A DNA stretch of 64,000 bases. Origin: Paenibacillus radicis (ex Xue et al. 2023). Its GTDB lineage: Bacteria; Bacillota; Bacilli; Paenibacillales; NBRC-103111. Below the pieces are notes generated by a model, which saw only the letters and a list, made by a program, of their open reading frames with translations, had not been told where the DNA came from and ran no database searches. The stretch covers positions 186,001 to 250,000 of the forward strand of contig NZ_JANQBD010000009.1 of assembly GCF_024722015.1 (NCBI RefSeq). Direction: 5' to 3'. The position numbers and the translations under genes were made by a program. Position 1 is the stretch's first letter; each line of letters starts with the position of its first letter. Below, piece after piece: positions 19,306 through 28,955 of this stretch.

Positions 19306-20700
19306 ATGTATTTAGATATGCGTGGGGGTACATCACTTACGGTAAAAGCGTGTTTCTTTATATTAACTATGATAACCTCGGTAGTTTGCACATTTTTCCC
19401 TTATTATTCACTGGTAATTTTAAGTTTTGTATTATTAATACTATTAATTTTATTGATTGATTCTAGTAAATTTTCATTTGTTGTAATATTTCTTTTGCCA
19501 TTCTCATTTCAATATGCAATTCAAGGGGTGCAGGCTTTAGGTATAGATTTTCCAACACATATTTTGATTGTTTTTTTACTTTTTAAAAAAATATATGAAC
19601 ATAAGGATAAAAAGATTATTGTATCCAAAAAGGATTTATTGGTGCTTATATTTTTTTTATTTTCTTTACTTATATCTTTAGTGAATAGTCAAAATATTTA
19701 TGTTACTTTAAAGGCAATTTTAAGATATTCTATTTATTTTTTCACAATTTTTCTTTGCTTCAGCGACATTTCAATGAAAAGAGATAACTTAAAGAAACTA
19801 ACCTGGGTTATTATAAGTTCTATGCTTTTGCTTTCAATTTATTGTTTCTATAATTTAATAATCGTAGGGTTTGATTTGAATAGAAGTAATGAAATAGGCG
19901 ATCCTTTTTTTTTGGAGAGAGGCTCATTAGCAGCATTTTTATCTTTTGGCTTGACAATTTCTTTTTCCTTAGTTTTATACAAAAAAAGCAAATTTATACA
20001 AATTTTCTTTGTAATGATATGTTTGTGGTTTTCGTTTATTATAATTATTACACAGACGAGAGGTGCTTGGCTTGGAATAATTGGTTTTATTGTACTGCAT
20101 TTAATAATAGAAAGGAAACGGATTTCTAAGAGTTTATTAACAATCTTTTTATTAACTTCGGTTGTAAGTATTTTATTATTTAAGTTAGGACTATTAGATT
20201 CTTTCTTTCACAGATTTGACTCGATAAATAATATAAGCACTGACGGTTCTAATATCGAGCGATTAAATCGATGGATAGCAGCATTTAATATGTTTAAAGA
20301 TCACCCTATTATTGGTCTTGGGTTCCAAACTTATAATGATAATTATTTTAGTTATAGAGATTATAACTATAGTACTGGTCTACAATCTGAAATGACAATG
20401 GGAGCACACAGTGAATATTTGAAATTGTTAGCTGAAACGGGAATAATAGGAGCATTAGTTTTTATATATATAATTTGGATAACATTAAAACGAGGATTCT
20501 TATTGAGTGAAATGATGGGTAGAACTTTTGAAGGTTTAGTTGTAAGAGGTTTTTTATATGGCTTTTTAACATATGTAATCCACGGCTCAGTTAATAACTT
20601 TTTACAAAAGGACAAAATATCTATTATGTTTTTTCTTGCTTTTACAATTATTTCATCATTTGAGCGAATTATAAGGAGTCAATATAATGAGAAATCTTAA
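19306..20700 (+). CDS. wzy: O-antigen polymerase/ligase family protein (Wzy-like)
   Basis: A 464-residue membrane protein with about 11-12 hydrophobic segments. A large extracellular loop before the C-terminal helices carries N-R-W-I-A-A-F-N-M-F-K-D-H-P-I-I-G-L-G and, later, GAHSEYLKLLAETG, hallmarks of the Wzy_C/O-antigen ligase family. Together with the Wzx-like flippase it indicates a Wzx/Wzy-dependent pathway. AAAGGGAGCAG precedes the ATG. The end overlaps the next gene by 14 bases. Confidence 0.9.
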   Translation: MYLDMRGGTSLTVKACFFILTMITSVVCTFFPYYSLVILSFVLLILLILLIDSSKFSFVVIFLLPFSFQYAIQGVQALGIDFPTHILIVFLLFKKIYEHKDKKIIVSKKDLLVLIFFLFSLLISLVNSQNIYVTLKAILRYSIYFFTIFLCFSDISMKRDNLKKLTWVIISSMLLLSIYCFYNLIIVGFDLNRSNEIGDPFFLERGSLAAFLSFGLTISFSLVLYKKSKFIQIFFVMICLWFSFIIIITQTRGAWLGIIGFIVLHLIIERKRISKSLLTIFLLTSVVSILLFKLGLLDSFFHRFDSINNISTDGSNIERLNRWIAAFNMFKDHPIIGLGFQTYNDNYFSYRDYNYSTGLQSEMTMGAHSEYLKLLAETGIIGALVFIYIIWITLKRGFLLSEMMGRTFEGLVVRGFLYGFLTYVIHGSVNNFLQKDKISIMFFLAFTIISSFERIIRSQYNEKS

Positions 20701-21718
20701 TATTATATTTGGGTCATGTCAAGCAGTCTCCTTATATGGAGATGCAGGTGGGATCCGAAACGAAATAGTGAGCAAATTAAATTCAATACAAGCTATAGGT
20801 CATAATGTGCAATTATTCAATCAATGGGAAAAATACAATTTTAAGAATATTGATATATTTCATATATTTGCAGCTGATTTCAGAACATATATTTTAGCAA
20901 AAGAGATGAGGAATATAAAAAACATTAAGTTGGTGATATCCCCCATAATAGATAAAACCTTATCAAATTTTACTATACGATTACTAAACAAATCAACGAG
21001 TATGATTCCTAAACTCTATACCAATCTTGGAGTTTCCCAAGAAATGTGTCAAATTGCTGACCTAGTAATTGTTAGATCTGATGAAGAGTACGAGAGAGTA
21101 ACCGAAGCTTTTAATATCGCCCCCTCAAAAGTCAAAATTGTTCCCAATTATGTTGATGAAAAGTTTAAGTACGGAAAAGGAGATCTATTCATTAAAGAGT
21201 ACGGAATTAAGGATTTTTTATTGACAGTAGGACAAATAGGAAATCCTAGAAAAAATCATTTGCGATTAATTCAAGCTGCAGGAGCCTTGGGAGTGCAGTT
21301 GGTAATTATTGGGACGATACTTAATAATTCATATGCAAAAAAGTGTATTGAAGAGGCGAGACGATTTCCCAATATTAAAGTTTTCGATTATGTTGATGAA
21401 CACATATTACTTTCAGCCTATGCCGCTTGTAATACATTTATTCTTCCTTCAACTATGGAAGGAACAGGTCTTGCCGGGCTCGAGGCTGGTCTTGCCGGTG
21501 CGAATGTTATTATGACAATGAACGGTGGTACAAAATATCATTTTGGAAATTGTGTCGAATATGTAAATCCATTCTCGGTGGATTCTATAAAACATGTTAT
21601 TAAATTAAACTTTGGAAAGCCGAAAAGTGAATTATTAAAAAATCATATTCTTAATCATTTTACAGTAGATAAAATAGGTAAGTTACTTGAAGGGAATTAT
21701 TTTTCATTACTAAGATGA
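20687..21718 (+). CDS. Glycosyltransferase, GT-B fold
   Basis: A 343-residue predicted glycosyltransferase. The C-terminal half shows the GT1/GT4-like donor region: LLTVGQIGNPRKNHLRLIQA, then FILPSTMEGTGLAGLEAGLA. The N-terminal half is divergent. The ATG at 20687 has AAGGAG upstream and overlaps the polymerase gene. It belongs to the AT-rich block and probably adds one sugar of the repeat. Specificity is unknown. Confidence 0.88.
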   Translation: MRNLNIIFGSCQAVSLYGDAGGIRNEIVSKLNSIQAIGHNVQLFNQWEKYNFKNIDIFHIFAADFRTYILAKEMRNIKNIKLVISPIIDKTLSNFTIRLLNKSTSMIPKLYTNLGVSQEMCQIADLVIVRSDEEYERVTEAFNIAPSKVKIVPNYVDEKFKYGKGDLFIKEYGIKDFLLTVGQIGNPRKNHLRLIQAAGALGVQLVIIGTILNNSYAKKCIEEARRFPNIKVFDYVDEHILLSAYAACNTFILPSTMEGTGLAGLEAGLAGANVIMTMNGGTKYHFGNCVEYVNPFSVDSIKHVIKLNFGKPKSELLKNHILNHFTVDKIGKLLEGNYFSLLR

Positions 21719-21757
21719 TCAGGGTTTAGATTTTAGAGAATTTATGAGGATGAATTT

Positions 21758-22951
21758 ATGAATATTTTATTCTTAACAACGGTACCACCTTTGCCTTCAT
21801 ACAGCGGATATCAACTGAGATGCTTTAATATTATAAAATTATTGTCTCAAAAACATCGAATATTTCTCATTTCTTTTGTTAGAAATAAAGAACAAGAAGA
21901 AAACCTTGATTTAATGAAAAAGTATTGTGCAAATGTTTATTCAATAAATGGAGGGAAAACAAATGTTTTAGAGGGGATTAAAAATTTATTTTCTATTTTG
22001 CCGTTTCATGTTTCTTCCCATAATAGCTTAGATATGAAAAATTTAATAATAAAATTACAAAAAGAGGAGAAAATCGATGTATTCTACTCAAATATAATTT
22101 ATTTTGGACAATATATTAGTCTTATGGATAGGGCTAAAGTACTTACTGTTCTTGACCAACATAATCTGGACAGAGATGTTTGGGGTAAGATGTCATCTAA
22201 TCATCCAAACAATATATATAGACTATATTGCAAACTAAATCTGTTTAAGACGAAAGCATACGAGAATAAAATTTATAAAGAATTTGATGTTTGTTTTTCA
22301 GTATCAGAACAAGACTTGAAAGGGGGGAGATGTTTCTCAAAAAGCACTAATTTCGTATTAGCGCCTAATGGAGTAGATATAGAATACTATTTTCCACAAG
22401 AAGTTTCACCTGAGAAAAATTCAATAATATTCACAGGTTCTAATGCCGAAAGAAATATACAGGCCTTAAAAAAGTTTTATTTTGAGATCTTTCCATTTGT
22501 CAGAGAAAAAGTTTCAGATGTTAAATTTTATGTAGTAGGTAATATTTCCTTGGGAAAATTAAATTTTCTGTCTAACGATCCTAGTGTAACTATAACTGGA
22601 AAAGTCGAGGATGTAAGACCTTATTTCGAAAAAGCAATGGTTTATGTTTCTCCTTTTACACTAGGTGGGGGGACAAAACTAAAGATACTTGAAGCAATGT
22701 CTATGAAAAAATCGATAGTATCTACTACAGCTGGTTGTCAAGGAATTAATGTCCTTGATGGGGAGAACATTATCATTAGGGATAATGAAAAAGAATTTGC
22801 TGAAAGTATTATTGAGTGTTTCAACAATTCAAGCTTAAGAGAAAAATTAGGACTCAATGCAAGACAACTAGCGGAGAATAATTACGATTGGTCAATAATC
22901 GTGAAAGAAATTGATGGAAATTTAAAAAAAGGAAGCTATTATGGTACATAA
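21758..22951 (+). CDS. Glycosyltransferase, GT4 family
   Basis: A 397-residue GT-B enzyme. The N-terminus (NILFLTTVPPLPSYSGYQLR) has the acceptor-domain start with P-x-x-S-G, resembling TuaH/EpsH-like enzymes. The C-terminal domain has VYVSPFTLGGGTKLKILEAM followed by KKSIVSTTAGCQGI, the G-G-G-T-K-x-K-x-x-E-A-M donor-site variant. The RBS is TGAGGATGA. The end overlaps the next gene by 11 bases. Confidence 0.92.
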   Translation: MNILFLTTVPPLPSYSGYQLRCFNIIKLLSQKHRIFLISFVRNKEQEENLDLMKKYCANVYSINGGKTNVLEGIKNLFSILPFHVSSHNSLDMKNLIIKLQKEEKIDVFYSNIIYFGQYISLMDRAKVLTVLDQHNLDRDVWGKMSSNHPNNIYRLYCKLNLFKTKAYENKIYKEFDVCFSVSEQDLKGGRCFSKSTNFVLAPNGVDIEYYFPQEVSPEKNSIIFTGSNAERNIQALKKFYFEIFPFVREKVSDVKFYVVGNISLGKLNFLSNDPSVTITGKVEDVRPYFEKAMVYVSPFTLGGGTKLKILEAMSMKKSIVSTTAGCQGINVLDGENIIIRDNEKEFAESIIECFNNSSLREKLGLNARQLAENNYDWSIIVKEIDGNLKKGSYYGT

Positions 22952-23753
22952 AATGGTATATATATTTATTACTCTTTTATTGGTCAATTGTGTGTCAAAT
23001 GTAGATGTTAAACCACATACACCGGTGGTATTAATAATAGCTGCACACCCTGATGATGAAACTATAGGAATGGGTTTAAGCATTATTCAAAAGAAAAAGT
23101 TGGGTCAAGAGGTTAACGTGGTTGTAGCTGTTGATGGAGGAAAAGAAGAGGGTACTCCAAATCGTGAAACAAGAGTTAATAGAAGAATGGAAGAAAGTAA
23201 ATCCGCCTTAAGATTAGCGGGGTTGAAAGACCAGGAAATGATATATTTAAAATATCCCGATACGAATGTCAGCCATTCTATTGAAGAGTTATATAATGAT
23301 CTATTGAAAATTATGAAGGAAAAAAATCCGGATGAAGTTTACATCCAAGCTTGGGAAGCAGGAAATATTGATCATGATGCTGTTCATTTTGCTGCAGCAC
23401 AAGCCGCAAAGAGCTTGAAAATACTTGAGAGAACCTATGAGTTCACCGAATATAATGCATTGCATCAGCCTAAACTCCGGAATCCTCAAGGAATTGGATT
23501 TGCGGCGTTAACGGATTTACCTGGGATTAAAGTGAATGCTTCTGAAGAAGATATTAATTTAAAAAACAAGATGCTAGCACAGTATTCTAGCGAAGGGGCT
23601 TTAAGTATATTTAGAGATTGGCCTGAACTATATCGGCAATTACCTGCTCATGATTACTTAAAAAAACCTTATGAGAAACAGGCGTATCCGCGGTTTGATA
23701 ATGAGTTGAAGCCTGAAATCGAGAAGTTTTTTGAAAAAAAAAATCTCAACTAA
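22941..23753 (+). CDS. PIG-L family deacetylase, membrane-anchored or secreted
   Basis: A 270-residue zinc-dependent LmbE/PIG-L deacetylase. The metal motif A-A-H-P-D-D-E is near residue 30 and the second histidine pair lies in NIDHDAVHFAA. An N-terminal hydrophobic segment (MVYIFITLLLVNCVSN) looks like a signal or lipoprotein peptide; the LVNC box is a poor lipobox match. An exported deacetylase could remove N-acetyl groups from the polymer or its precursors, as in the exopolysaccharides of other bacteria. AAGGAAG precedes ATG 22941; ATG 22953 is a possible alternative. It is the last gene of the most AT-rich block. Confidence 0.9.
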   Translation: MVHKMVYIFITLLLVNCVSNVDVKPHTPVVLIIAAHPDDETIGMGLSIIQKKKLGQEVNVVVAVDGGKEEGTPNRETRVNRRMEESKSALRLAGLKDQEMIYLKYPDTNVSHSIEELYNDLLKIMKEKNPDEVYIQAWEAGNIDHDAVHFAAAQAAKSLKILERTYEFTEYNALHQPKLRNPQGIGFAALTDLPGIKVNASEEDINLKNKMLAQYSSEGALSIFRDWPELYRQLPAHDYLKKPYEKQAYPRFDNELKPEIEKFFEKKNLN

Positions 23754-23919
23754 ATTCAAAAGAAGTATAGCGTTCAATCTAATCTAGTCTTGTCTGTTTT
23801 TCCCCCTTAATGTGCTTTTTATATTTGGAATGCTGAAAAAAATAAATTGTGTCGTTTAGTTATTTATCTTACTACTACAAAAATAACCAATTAGAGTGCA
23901 ACCGGATAGGGGAGTCAAT

Positions 23920-25209
23920 ATGAAAAAAAAAATCTGCGTTCTTGGGATGGGCTATATCGGTTTGCCTACTTCCGCTATGTTCGCAAACCATGGACATGAG
24001 GTTATAGGTGTCGATGTAAATGAGAACGTCGTCGGTGCTCTCAATCACGGTGAAATAACTATAGAAGAACCCGGTCTGCAGGGATTCGTCCGTTCAGCAG
24101 TCGAAAAAGGAAATCTTCGTGCACAATCACAGCCGGAGAAAGCAGATGTTTATATCATAGCGGTTCCAACACCAATATCTCAGGAACAAAAAGCTGATTT
24201 GTCTTATGTTGAGGCTGCGACTAATGCGATTGTTCCATTTGTATGCAGTGGAAATATTGTTATTGTGGAGTCTACGATTCCACCCCGAACAATCACTGAT
24301 GTAGTCAATCCGATACTGAAACAGACCGGATTAGAATTAGGAACTGAACTTTATGTAGCCCATTGCCCGGAGCGCGTTCTTCCTGGACAGATTTTAATAG
24401 AATTGGTGCATAATAATCGCATTGTGGGTGGCATTAACGATATTTCGGCTCATAAAGCAGCGGAAGTCTACCAGTCCTTTGTAAAAGGTGAAATATACAA
24501 AACAGATGCAACCTCAGCAGAAATGGCAAAGTTAATGGAAAACACCTTTCGCGATGTAAATATTGCACTTGCGAACGAATTGACGATGATCTCGGAACGA
24601 TTAGGGGTCAATGCATTAGAGGTCATTAAGATGGCCAATAAGCATCCTCGTGTGAATATTCACCAACCTGGCCCTGGAGTCGGTGGTCATTGCATCGCCG
24701 TAGACCCTTATTTTATTATTGAGAAGGCACCCGAAGAAGCCAAGATGATCATGTTGGCTAGGGAAATCAATAACTCCATGCCTATATTTGTAGTTGATCA
24801 AATGCATAAAATTTGTCATGTTAATCCAAGAAAGGTTGCCGTCCTAGGTATTACCTACAAAGGAAATATTGATGACGTCCGTGAAAGTCCAGCCTTAGAA
24901 ATTCTAGAAATCTTACAAAATGAAGGTATCTTATTTTCTATATACGACCCACATGTGAAACATTTTCACGAACGGCTAGCACAATCTCTAGAGGAGGCTT
25001 TAACTGGAGCGGACTGCGCTGTTATCTTAGCTGATCACAACGAGTTCAAGCAGGTTAACTATGATGATTTGGCTAGATTAATGAGTACTCCTATTATACT
25101 GGATACTAAAAACTGCATATCAAGTCCATGTATAAAAATGCAAGTGCATAGACTTGGAAATTATGATAACCGTTTAATGGAAGGTGAGGTAGTTGAAAAA
25201 GTTTATTGA
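23920..25209 (+). CDS. wecC: UDP-N-acetyl-D-mannosamine dehydrogenase (WecC-like)
   Basis: A 429-residue nucleotide-sugar dehydrogenase producing a UDP-uronic acid, most likely UDP-ManNAcA. The NAD-binding GMGYIGLPTSA is at the start, HCPERVLPG in the middle, and the catalytic Cys in GVGGHCIAVDPYF. The C-terminal UDP-binding domain includes GITYKGNIDDVRESPAL. Upstream GTG 23896 lacks a ribosome site; ATG 23920 has ATAGGGGAG. The gene is less AT-rich than the block before it and follows a 166-base spacer. No UDP-GlcNAc 2-epimerase was found in the window, so that partner must lie elsewhere. Confidence 0.94.
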   Translation: MKKKICVLGMGYIGLPTSAMFANHGHEVIGVDVNENVVGALNHGEITIEEPGLQGFVRSAVEKGNLRAQSQPEKADVYIIAVPTPISQEQKADLSYVEAATNAIVPFVCSGNIVIVESTIPPRTITDVVNPILKQTGLELGTELYVAHCPERVLPGQILIELVHNNRIVGGINDISAHKAAEVYQSFVKGEIYKTDATSAEMAKLMENTFRDVNIALANELTMISERLGVNALEVIKMANKHPRVNIHQPGPGVGGHCIAVDPYFIIEKAPEEAKMIMLAREINNSMPIFVVDQMHKICHVNPRKVAVLGITYKGNIDDVRESPALEILEILQNEGILFSIYDPHVKHFHERLAQSLEEALTGADCAVILADHNEFKQVNYDDLARLMSTPIILDTKNCISSPCIKMQVHRLGNYDNRLMEGEVVEKVY

Positions 25210-25753
25210 TATAAGTCTATCATTAGTAGCCCTTCTTCTTCTTCTTCCCATATTTATTATTATTTGTATCGCTATTAAATCAGATTCTAAAGGTCCTATT
25301 GTATTTAAACAACAACGAGTTGGTATTGATAATAAGCTATTTACAATTTATAAGTTTAGAACCATGCGTACAGATACCCCTAATCTTCCCACTCATTTGT
25401 TAGCAGATCCTTCTGTGTATATTACACGAGTAGGGCGGGTTTTGAGAAAGACTAGTTTAGACGAAATACCTCAAATTTTTAATATTATCCGCGGCGAAAT
25501 GAGTTTGGTCGGACCGAGGCCTGCATTGTACAATCAAAATGAGTTAATTCAAGTCCGAAAAGAATTGGGAATTCATCAAATTCCTCCAGGGTTAACGGGA
25601 TGGGCGCAAATCAACGGTAGAGATGATATCTCAGAGGAGCAGAAAGCACGACTAGATTACTATTATTTGAAGCATCAATCTATTTGGTTTGATTTCAAGA
25701 TTATGTTCAAAACGGTCTCTTCTACGATTGCAGCCAAAGGTGTCAAAGCATGA
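25193..25753 (+). CDS. Undecaprenyl-phosphate sugar-1-phosphate transferase (priming enzyme)
   Basis: A 186-residue monotopic phosphoglycosyltransferase of the PglC/EpsL short type. One N-terminal re-entrant hydrophobic helix (SLSLVALLLLLPIFIIICI) is followed by the catalytic core: FKQQRVG, TIYKFRTMRTD, the D-E (LDEIPQIFNIIRGEMSLVGP) and RPA. The C-terminal GLTGWAQINGRD is also present. It places the first sugar phosphate on the lipid carrier. The start is TTG 25193 with AAGGTGAGGTAG upstream, overlapping the wecC end. It overlaps the next gene by ATGA. Confidence 0.94.
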   Translation: MKKFIDISLSLVALLLLLPIFIIICIAIKSDSKGPIVFKQQRVGIDNKLFTIYKFRTMRTDTPNLPTHLLADPSVYITRVGRVLRKTSLDEIPQIFNIIRGEMSLVGPRPALYNQNELIQVRKELGIHQIPPGLTGWAQINGRDDISEEQKARLDYYYLKHQSIWFDFKIMFKTVSSTIAAKGVKA

Positions 25754-27720
25754 AGGGCATAATGAAGTTGAAGAGGCTATATGAAACAACCAGACATCTA
25801 AGTAGAAAACAAATTGCACATAGATTTGCTTTTATGGGTAAGCGTAAAATCGTTTATCCTCTTCGATTAATCCGAATGAAGCAATATTACCGAGAAATAC
25901 TAAAGAGTTCTCCAACAATAAAAACAGATTTTATCGGGTTGCCTGTTGTTGAAAGAGAATTTCACACAATCATTAATCAGGCATATCTTGAGGATTTGAA
26001 AAAAGAGGTTCGTGAAATCAATTCAGGTTCTTTTACATTTATTAATATGATGCATAATTTTCCAGGTAAATTAGGATGGAATGATTCAAAGTTACCACAT
26101 TTATGGAGATATAATTTGCATTACTTTGAATATGGCATAACTTTGGGCTGTTACTGGAGACTCTTTCCTTCTAACCTAGATAGTTACAATCAATTTAAGC
26201 GTTATGTGCTAGATTGGATTAATCATAATGATCAGATTGGAATCGGAGATGGTTGGCACCCTTACACGATTTCTTTAAGACTTGTTAACTGGTCTTATGC
26301 TTATGAGTTATTTAAACCGTTGATTTTGAAGGATGCTATTTTGAGGGATGTATTTACTCAAAGTTATTTCATTCAATCATTATTCTTATCCCGAAATTTA
26401 GAATGGGATGTTATGGGAAATCATTTGATCGAAAATGGTAGAGCTTTGGTGTTATCTGGGCTATTGCTAGAACATCCACTAGCAATTAAGTTTTTAAACA
26501 AAGGATTAAGTGTATTATGGAGCCAACTACAAGAACAAGTATTAGAAGATGGTGGGCATTATGAAAGAACGCCTATGTATCATCAAATCGTTCTTAGGGA
26601 CTACTTAGAGATTATTCAGATTTTGCAGCTTAATGGGAAATCTGTTCCGGAGAATGTTATTTTGAAAATAAAGAGTATGGTGGAATTCCACAATAAGGTG
26701 TTACATCCAGATGGGGAAATCCCTCTATTTAATGATTCTGCGTTTGGAATTGCACCATCTCCTGGAACCTTGCGCATTCATGCTAGCAGTCTTGGTATTG
26801 GAGAGGCCTTCCAAGATGATATACTTGAAAATGTGGTTGATTTTTTTCTTATTAATACTCAGGATGTTAAAAGATCTTCTGCTCAAGAGGCAACGAACTT
26901 CAATGCAAAAGAAAGTGGATATTATGTGTATAGAAATAACAACATTTTTCTAATTGCGGATGCTGGAGTACCTTCACCCGATTTTCTTCCTGCTCACGCT
27001 CATGCGGATTTTGGCTCCTATGAACTATCATTGTTTGGAAGAAGGTGGGTCGTAGACTCAGGTATCTATGAGTATCAAGGGGAAGAACGGAATATATTTA
27101 GGGGTACTCGTGCACACAACTGCTTAATACTTGATGGAGAGAACCAAACAGACGTCTATGGTAACTTTCGGATGGCTAGAAGAGCGAAGCCAGTACAAGT
27201 AGAAAATAAGGTTACTGATAATTTTTGGGTTCTAAAAGCAGTACATGATGGTTATAAATACAAAAATTTATATCCTACCAGATTAATTTTTATTATGGAA
27301 GATACGATGATGCTAGTAATCGATGAGCTAGAGGTAAGTGGTAATCATAAGCTGGAAAGTTATATTCATTTTGATCCTAATGTAAACTTGTATGCTCAAG
27401 GTAATAGCTTCGTAGCAGAATGTGACGGATGCAAGGTTGGGATTACTCCTTTTTCATCTCAGGGAATGAATGTCAAGTTGCTTCAAGGGCAGTACTCCCC
27501 GGAATTTAGTGTGAAGCACCCTAATCTGTATCTAATGATGGAGATGCAAGTTAATCATGGGAACCATTTTATTGGCTATGTAATTGATTTAAAGGGTGAT
27601 TTTGTGTCAATTAATAAAAAAAATAGTAATTATGAGATCACTTATACAAACTCAACTACCCTTCTTTCTTATGATCATGAACTACAGTATCGGGTAATTG
27701 AAGAAGGGAATAGAAAATGA
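25750..27720 (+). CDS. Heparinase II/III-like protein (polysaccharide lyase family)
   Basis: A 656-residue protein. The N-terminal 370 residues form the alpha/alpha toroid, with LWRYNLHYFEY and DGWHPYTISLRLVNWSYAYE. The C-terminal half is the Hepar_II_III beta-sandwich, with PAHAHADFGSYELSLFGRRW and VDSGIYEYQGEERNIFRGTRAHN; these His and Tyr residues sit where family catalytic residues are found. No signal peptide is obvious, as in other polysaccharide-operon members. It may trim or edit uronic-acid polymer, which fits the neighbouring uronate-forming wecC. Overlaps of four bases at both ends show tight coupling. Confidence 0.92.
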   Translation: MKGIMKLKRLYETTRHLSRKQIAHRFAFMGKRKIVYPLRLIRMKQYYREILKSSPTIKTDFIGLPVVEREFHTIINQAYLEDLKKEVREINSGSFTFINMMHNFPGKLGWNDSKLPHLWRYNLHYFEYGITLGCYWRLFPSNLDSYNQFKRYVLDWINHNDQIGIGDGWHPYTISLRLVNWSYAYELFKPLILKDAILRDVFTQSYFIQSLFLSRNLEWDVMGNHLIENGRALVLSGLLLEHPLAIKFLNKGLSVLWSQLQEQVLEDGGHYERTPMYHQIVLRDYLEIIQILQLNGKSVPENVILKIKSMVEFHNKVLHPDGEIPLFNDSAFGIAPSPGTLRIHASSLGIGEAFQDDILENVVDFFLINTQDVKRSSAQEATNFNAKESGYYVYRNNNIFLIADAGVPSPDFLPAHAHADFGSYELSLFGRRWVVDSGIYEYQGEERNIFRGTRAHNCLILDGENQTDVYGNFRMARRAKPVQVENKVTDNFWVLKAVHDGYKYKNLYPTRLIFIMEDTMMLVIDELEVSGNHKLESYIHFDPNVNLYAQGNSFVAECDGCKVGITPFSSQGMNVKLLQGQYSPEFSVKHPNLYLMMEMQVNHGNHFIGYVIDLKGDFVSINKKNSNYEITYTNSTTLLSYDHELQYRVIEEGNRK

Positions 27721-28955
27721 AAATAGCTGTAATCTGTCATTACTTCTATCCCGAGATTGGTGCTCCGTCCGCAAGGTTATTTGAAATGGCAAAGAGATGG
27801 GTGGATCATGGACATGAAGTAAGTGTTATTACTTGTTTTCCGAATCACCCAACAGGGAGAATTCCATCTGAATATAGAGGAAAGTCTTTTATGGTGGAGA
27901 TCGTGGAAGGGATTAAGATATATAGAAATTATGTTTATGCTACTCCTAATGAAGGATTTGTTAAGAAAACGTTAGGACATTTATCATTTATGGTTTCTTC
28001 TGTTGTTCTGAGCATGTTTCGAATTGAAAAGCCCGACATCGTAATTGTAAGCTCACCTACATTGTTCTCAGTTGTTTCAGGATATTTATATAGTGTTTTT
28101 AAAAAAACACCATACATTTTTGAGGTAAGAGATCTATGGCCTGATGCGATTGTAAAACTCGGCATTCTTAAAAGTAGAGGGATAATTCGTGTCCTCGAAT
28201 CATTGGAAATGTTCCTTTATCACAGAAGTAAAAAGGTTGTTGTGGTGACGAGAGCATTTAAAGATCAGATCGCTATGAGAGGAATTCCTGAAAGCAAAAT
28301 CGATATTGTAACAAATGGTGTCGATATGGAAATCTTTAATAAGAGACTTAATCTTAAAGATGCTAGTTTAAGGAAAGAATTCGGATGGGGAAACAAAAAA
28401 ATTTTTTTGTATGTGGGAGCCCACGGCATATCACAAGGGCTATCGACGTTGATTCACGTTGCCAAGAGAATTGAAAATGTTAAAGATTTTTTAATTGTTT
28501 TTGTTGGTGAAGGTTCTGAGAAGAAAAAATTACAGCTTATGGCTGATGAATTAGCTTTAAGTAACATTCAATTTATTTCTTCCCAACCTAAAGAAAGAAT
28601 ACCGGCTTTTTATGCGGAAGCAGAGTTGAGCTTCGTACCACTGCGTAATTTGCAAATGTTCAAATCATATATCCCCTCAAAAATGTTTGAGATCCTCGGA
28701 AGTGGTTGTCCTATAATAGCTTCATTGTCTGGGGAGGCAGAGGAAATATTAAGAAATTCGAAAGGTGCAATTATCGTGGAGCCTGAAAATGTAGATGAAA
28801 TTGTAGATGCTACGTTGGCGATTCTTGAAGACCCCATGCTCAGGGAGAATCTAAGTGAGAATGGATATAATTTTGTGAAGGAGTATTATTCAAGGGAAGC
28901 CTTGGCACAAAAGTACTTAACCATCATTGAAGATTTGCATGGAGGTGTTATTTAA
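27717..28955 (+). CDS. Glycosyltransferase, GT4 family (WbuB-like)
   Basis: A 412-residue GT-B enzyme resembling WbuB/FucNAc transferases. The N-terminal acceptor region is KIAVICHYFYPEIGAPSAR. The donor domain has FLYVGAHGISQGLSTLIHVA and, near the end, PSKMFEILGSGCPIIASLSG. ATGA overlap with the heparinase-like gene and immediate adjacency to the SDR gene indicate one transcription unit. The WbuB resemblance and the CapD-like dehydratase upstream make a 6-deoxy-HexNAc donor plausible, but this is inference. Confidence 0.92.
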   Translation: MKIAVICHYFYPEIGAPSARLFEMAKRWVDHGHEVSVITCFPNHPTGRIPSEYRGKSFMVEIVEGIKIYRNYVYATPNEGFVKKTLGHLSFMVSSVVLSMFRIEKPDIVIVSSPTLFSVVSGYLYSVFKKTPYIFEVRDLWPDAIVKLGILKSRGIIRVLESLEMFLYHRSKKVVVVTRAFKDQIAMRGIPESKIDIVTNGVDMEIFNKRLNLKDASLRKEFGWGNKKIFLYVGAHGISQGLSTLIHVAKRIENVKDFLIVFVGEGSEKKKLQLMADELALSNIQFISSQPKERIPAFYAEAELSFVPLRNLQMFKSYIPSKMFEILGSGCPIIASLSGEAEEILRNSKGAIIVEPENVDEIVDATLAILEDPMLRENLSENGYNFVKEYYSREALAQKYLTIIEDLHGGVI

